DNA of 64,000 bases from Himantopus leucocephalus (lineage: Eukaryota; Chordata; Aves; Charadriiformes; Recurvirostridae), in contig RSEF01000005.1 of assembly GCA_003993805.1 (NCBI GenBank), positions 18,717,932 to 18,781,931 on the forward strand. Reading direction: 5' to 3'. The translations under genes were made by a program, and so were the position numbers. How positions within the stretch are numbered: position 1 is the stretch's first letter; each line of letters begins with the position of its first letter. The notes under the pieces were generated by a model, which was not told where the DNA came from, did no database searches, and saw only the letters and a list, made by a program, of their open reading frames with translations. Positions 62,601 to 64,000 of this stretch are shown one piece after another.

Positions 62601-63253
62601 ATACCAGATTGTTTACCCTCACAGTGCTATCAACAGTGCTTCTGTGAATGATCATGCAGTTGGACCTTGAGACTGCTACAAGAAGGCTGTCCAAAAGCGC
62701 AATGCCAGTAGAGCCTGTGAAACTTAATTCAAGGCTAAAACAGTCTATCTGCAATATCTCCCTACAGATACCTACAACAGAAGGGACTATAGTCTGAAAA
62801 TTTACTATCAGCTGGAAAGAATTATTTAATTTTTGGTTAGCTCTTTCTCAAAGCAAGGGAAAGAAGAAAAGGTGAGAGCTGTGATATTCATGAGAGCAAA
62901 ACAAGGCTTTGCTATTTACGTAGAGTTGCTGCGATAAGAAAAATTCATCTTCAGGAATCTCTGAACCACATAATGTGGATTTAGACTAATATTCATGTAT
63001 TGTTTCTAAGTAGTAACACAAAAAATGTGAAGAACTTGGATCCTATTGTTCCAGGAGCTACGCTGATACAGAAGAACAAGGTCTAATCTCAGAATATTTT
63101 CTTTTATTCTGTCTTTGATCTGATTTATGAGGATAGACTTACATTTTTAGTGGGCTCAATGCTGGGTTGATCTGGTGCCAGCTCCCCAATCTGCAGTGAC
63201 TTCAAGTACTTGCTCACCAGCACCTTGTCAACATGGAATGCTACAAAGGCGTC
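53638..63253 (-). CDS. FADS1: Acyl-CoA delta-5 fatty acid desaturase, exons 2-12 (joined; exon 1 off window)
   Basis: Membrane front-end desaturase of the endoplasmic reticulum. The family puts a delta-5 double bond into 20:3n-6 and 20:4n-3 to make arachidonate and EPA, taking electrons through a fused cytochrome b5 domain. Eleven exons read right to left: 63253-63143, 61555-61358, 60987-60886, 60739-60611, 59164-59104, 57268-57192, 56357-56260, 55593-55497, 54812-54733, 54005-53880, 53689-53638. All introns are GT-AG and phases agree. The 1131 bp leave exactly 204 bp for exon 1 if the protein has 444 residues as in human. On that numbering the di-iron histidine boxes are HDLGH 179-183, HSRHH 216-220 and QIEHH 382-386; the Q at 382 is typical of front-end desaturases. 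Wording such as QMNHIP, DWVSTQ and MPRHNY favours FADS1 over FADS2. An avian FADS1-like paralogue cannot be excluded. Confidence 0.95.
53880..54005 (-). CDS. FADS1: FADS1 exon 11
   Basis: 126 bp, about residues 387-427 with a split codon at each end. Contains [15 protein letters not shown], then [14 protein letters not shown] and [11 protein letters not shown], the highly conserved C-terminal cytosolic region. The true donor is gtaagt after GTGCA; reading on gives an early stop that is intronic. Confidence 0.96.
54733..54812 (-). CDS. FADS1: FADS1 exon 10 (third histidine box)
   Basis: 80 bp, about residues 360-385 plus two bases of codon 386. Reads [16 protein letters not shown] and then [10 protein letters not shown]. 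The QIEHH is the third metal-binding cluster, with the glutamine typical of cytochrome-b5-fused desaturases. The second H of the pair is completed by the first base of exon 11. Acceptor ctag, donor gtgagt. Confidence 0.96.
55497..55593 (-). CDS. FADS1: FADS1 exon 9
   Basis: 97 bp, one base completing codon 327, then about residues 328-359. Contains [14 protein letters not shown] and ends NLDWVSTQ, which is the FADS1 form (FADS2 has DWFSSQ). The short stretch between is MDIYYDNN where human FADS1 reads MHIDHDRN, so two non-box histidines are replaced. The donor is gtaaaa. Confidence 0.94.
56260..56357 (-). CDS. FADS1: FADS1 exon 8 (membrane segments)
   Basis: 98 bp, about residues 295-326 plus two bases of codon 327. 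It opens with [13 protein letters not shown], matching the family, then becomes divergent ([16 protein letters not shown]) while staying hydrophobic. The donor is gtaatg, a little weaker than the others. It was assigned by phase, length, position and the conserved start, because the longer open frame here is a different, non-coding one. Confidence 0.9.
57192..57268 (-). CDS. FADS1: FADS1 exon 7 (membrane segment)
   Basis: 77 bp, starting with the last two bases of codon 269 and ending in phase, about residues 269-294. Reads [25 protein letters not shown] in parts: a hydrophobic segment closed by a basic stop. It is among the less conserved exons compared with human, but length, phase and splice sites agree. 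Confidence 0.9.
58858..58977 (-). mobile_element. CR1 LINE 3' fragment in FADS1 intron 6
   Basis: The plus strand reads like the antisense of an avian CR1 3' end: gggctggaaaggacctcagg, then agcatcagctatgagggcag and accaggttactcgggctttt. The octamer tail is degraded (catatgataattt). Age and divergence suggest an old insertion. It lies well inside the intron, away from splice sites. Confidence 0.75.
59104..59164 (-). CDS. FADS1: FADS1 exon 6
   Basis: 61 bp, about residues 249-268 plus the first base of codon 269. Reads [19 protein letters not shown], the basic, aromatic-rich loop before the next membrane segment; family members have KYMPYNHQHKYFF here. It has a tcacag acceptor and gtgagt donor. 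The size equals the human exon. Confidence 0.93.
60061..60076 (+). promoter_or_regulatory. CTCF-like motif in FADS1 intron 5
   Basis: CCACCAGAGGGGCCTG closely matches the CTCF core (CCACCAGAGGGCGCTG), and it sits in a GC-rich patch at about 60000-60190 that stands out from the intron. The strongest of the four CTCF-like motifs in the window. Confidence 0.45.
60611..60739 (-). CDS. FADS1: FADS1 exon 5 (second histidine box)
   Basis: 129 bp, phase 0, about residues 206-248. It begins GASAKWW and contains [11 protein letters not shown], the second HxxHH cluster at 216-220, followed by [10 protein letters not shown]. The preceding intron is only 146 bp. The donor is gtcagt, so the open frame that continues past the exon into intron sequence is not coding. 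Confidence 0.95.
60886..60987 (-). CDS. FADS1: FADS1 exon 4 (first histidine box)
   Basis: 102 bp, phase 0, about residues 172-205. It carries [12 protein letters not shown], whose HDLGH is the first of three histidine clusters that bind the di-iron centre. The exon ends MCHLI where human FADS1 has IGHLK, a local substitution cluster at the cytosolic side. The donor is gtaagt. Confidence 0.95.
61358..61555 (-). CDS. FADS1: FADS1 exon 3 (first membrane region)
   Basis: 198 bp, phase 0, about residues 106-171. After [17 protein letters not shown] comes a long hydrophobic stretch containing [10 protein letters not shown] and FGTSLLPF, matching the first pair of membrane segments of the family. 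It ends at a CAG before gtaagc. Family-level similarity is high over the whole exon. Confidence 0.95.
63143..63253 (-). CDS. FADS1: FADS1 exon 2 (end of cytochrome b5 domain and linker)
   Basis: 111 bp, phase 0 at both ends, about residues 69-105. It opens with [10 protein letters not shown], the tail of the cytochrome b5 fold, and continues through [10 protein letters not shown] to EPTKN. The acceptor is a cag after a pyrimidine-rich stretch and the donor is gtaagt. Most of the b5 domain, including the HPGG haem motif, would be in exon 1 and is not in this window. Confidence 0.93.
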
Positions 63254-64000
63254 CTGCAAGTGCATAAGAGTAAAGGAAGAGGTAAGAAAAACAAATTCTG
63301 TGTTAGTAACCTCAATCTGCTGTGCACAGTAAGACGTTCACTGTGGAGGAACCACAATCACAAAGATGCCTGGCTTACCTTTCTATCTCCTCAAGCTTTT
63401 GTTGACCTTTTTCTTCTCGTGTTTGTCCTGTGCTCTTAAATGAGATCTTATTTCAGGTTGCAAATGGCAGAGGTCTGACTTCCACTACTGCAATTACTCC
63501 AGGTATGCAAGCTCCATAATATAAAATGGAATGAATGTCCACCGTACGCCTAAAGCGGAGTGTAGTTCCCTTACCTTTCTTCCTCCTTTGCTCAACCCCA
63601 ATATTAGTGACTTTTCCATCTTCCTGGACATCCAGGTGCCCAAAAGACCTTTCTTATCAGTGGACCAGAATATTCTTTGTTGTGCAATTGGTCAAAAGAG
63701 AAAATTGCCCTTTAAATCCAACTGCTTAAAAGAAAAATGTGGTGGTTCTTATTCACCGGGTAGAGAACTCCACTCCCAAATTAACTAAGACAGGAAGCAT
63801 CTCATCAAGGACCAGGTGATACCAGAGAACTTTCTGGTTTTCTCAGTACTTGGAAGCATTCAGAAGGAAATGAATGCAAGGACACAATTCATCGGCACAG
63901 GCCTGGTGTTACTGATCTCTCTTAGAGACAGGAGCATGAAAAAGCCATGGTGCGATAGCCTTCAGGCAGGGCTGGGGACCGCAAGGATTCTCCAACCATG
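63254..64000 (-). other. FADS1 intron 1 (partial)
   Basis: Sequence 5' of exon 2 on the minus strand. No coding match, repeat or promoter is recognisable. The first exon and promoter must lie further right. Confidence 0.7.

Noticed and set aside
1..64000. CRISPR arrays, operons, insertion sequences, tRNA or rRNA genes
   Set aside because: Vertebrate sequence with introns and LINEs; no regularly spaced repeats and no cloverleaf or rRNA core seen.

Overview
The window looks like nuclear DNA from a bird, most likely a neoavian. The evidence is several CR1 LINE fragments, including 3' ends with the avian ATTCTATG-type octamer tail; two solo LTRs of an ERVL-like family common in neoavian genomes; AT-rich intergenic DNA; and a vertebrate gene with GT-AG introns. 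Nothing prokaryotic or plasmid-like is present. Nearly all ORFs longer than 60 codons are chance readings of non-coding DNA or decayed LINE sequence.

The one gene I can name is on the minus strand at the right end. Exons 2 to 12 of FADS1 (acyl-CoA delta-5 desaturase), or a close FADS1-like paralogue, lie between 63253 and 53638. The eleven exons total 1131 bp, join in frame without a stop, have canonical splice sites, and equal the length expected for residues 69-444 of a 444-residue FADS1. All three histidine boxes are intact. Exon 1, which should carry the start and most of the cytochrome b5 domain, lies beyond base 64000.

Layout: 1-32 kb is AT-rich intergenic DNA with CR1 pieces near 4.4 and 23.8 kb, MIR-like remnants, homopolymers and a poly-G run containing an N. 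At 32.2-35.0 kb there are two solo LTRs in opposite orientation. At 36.2-38.8 kb there is an old CR1 and a younger CR1 interrupted by a 100-N gap. At 39-50 kb the sequence is mostly unassigned, with a CR1 at 44.7-45.2 kb, a CpG-rich patch at 47.5 kb and an isolated exon-like open segment at 49.07-49.19 kb. At 50.2-51.5 kb there is degenerate telomere-like DNA, including a roughly 360-bp tandem unit, ending at a poly-G run with an N. A minus-strand CR1 at 52.5-52.7 kb is followed by the FADS1 3' end.

I found no novel multi-gene system. The items most worth checking are the telomere-like tandem block, the orphan exon candidate, the absence of the usual FADS1 neighbours within 53 kb, and four CTCF-like motifs, one of them inside FADS1.
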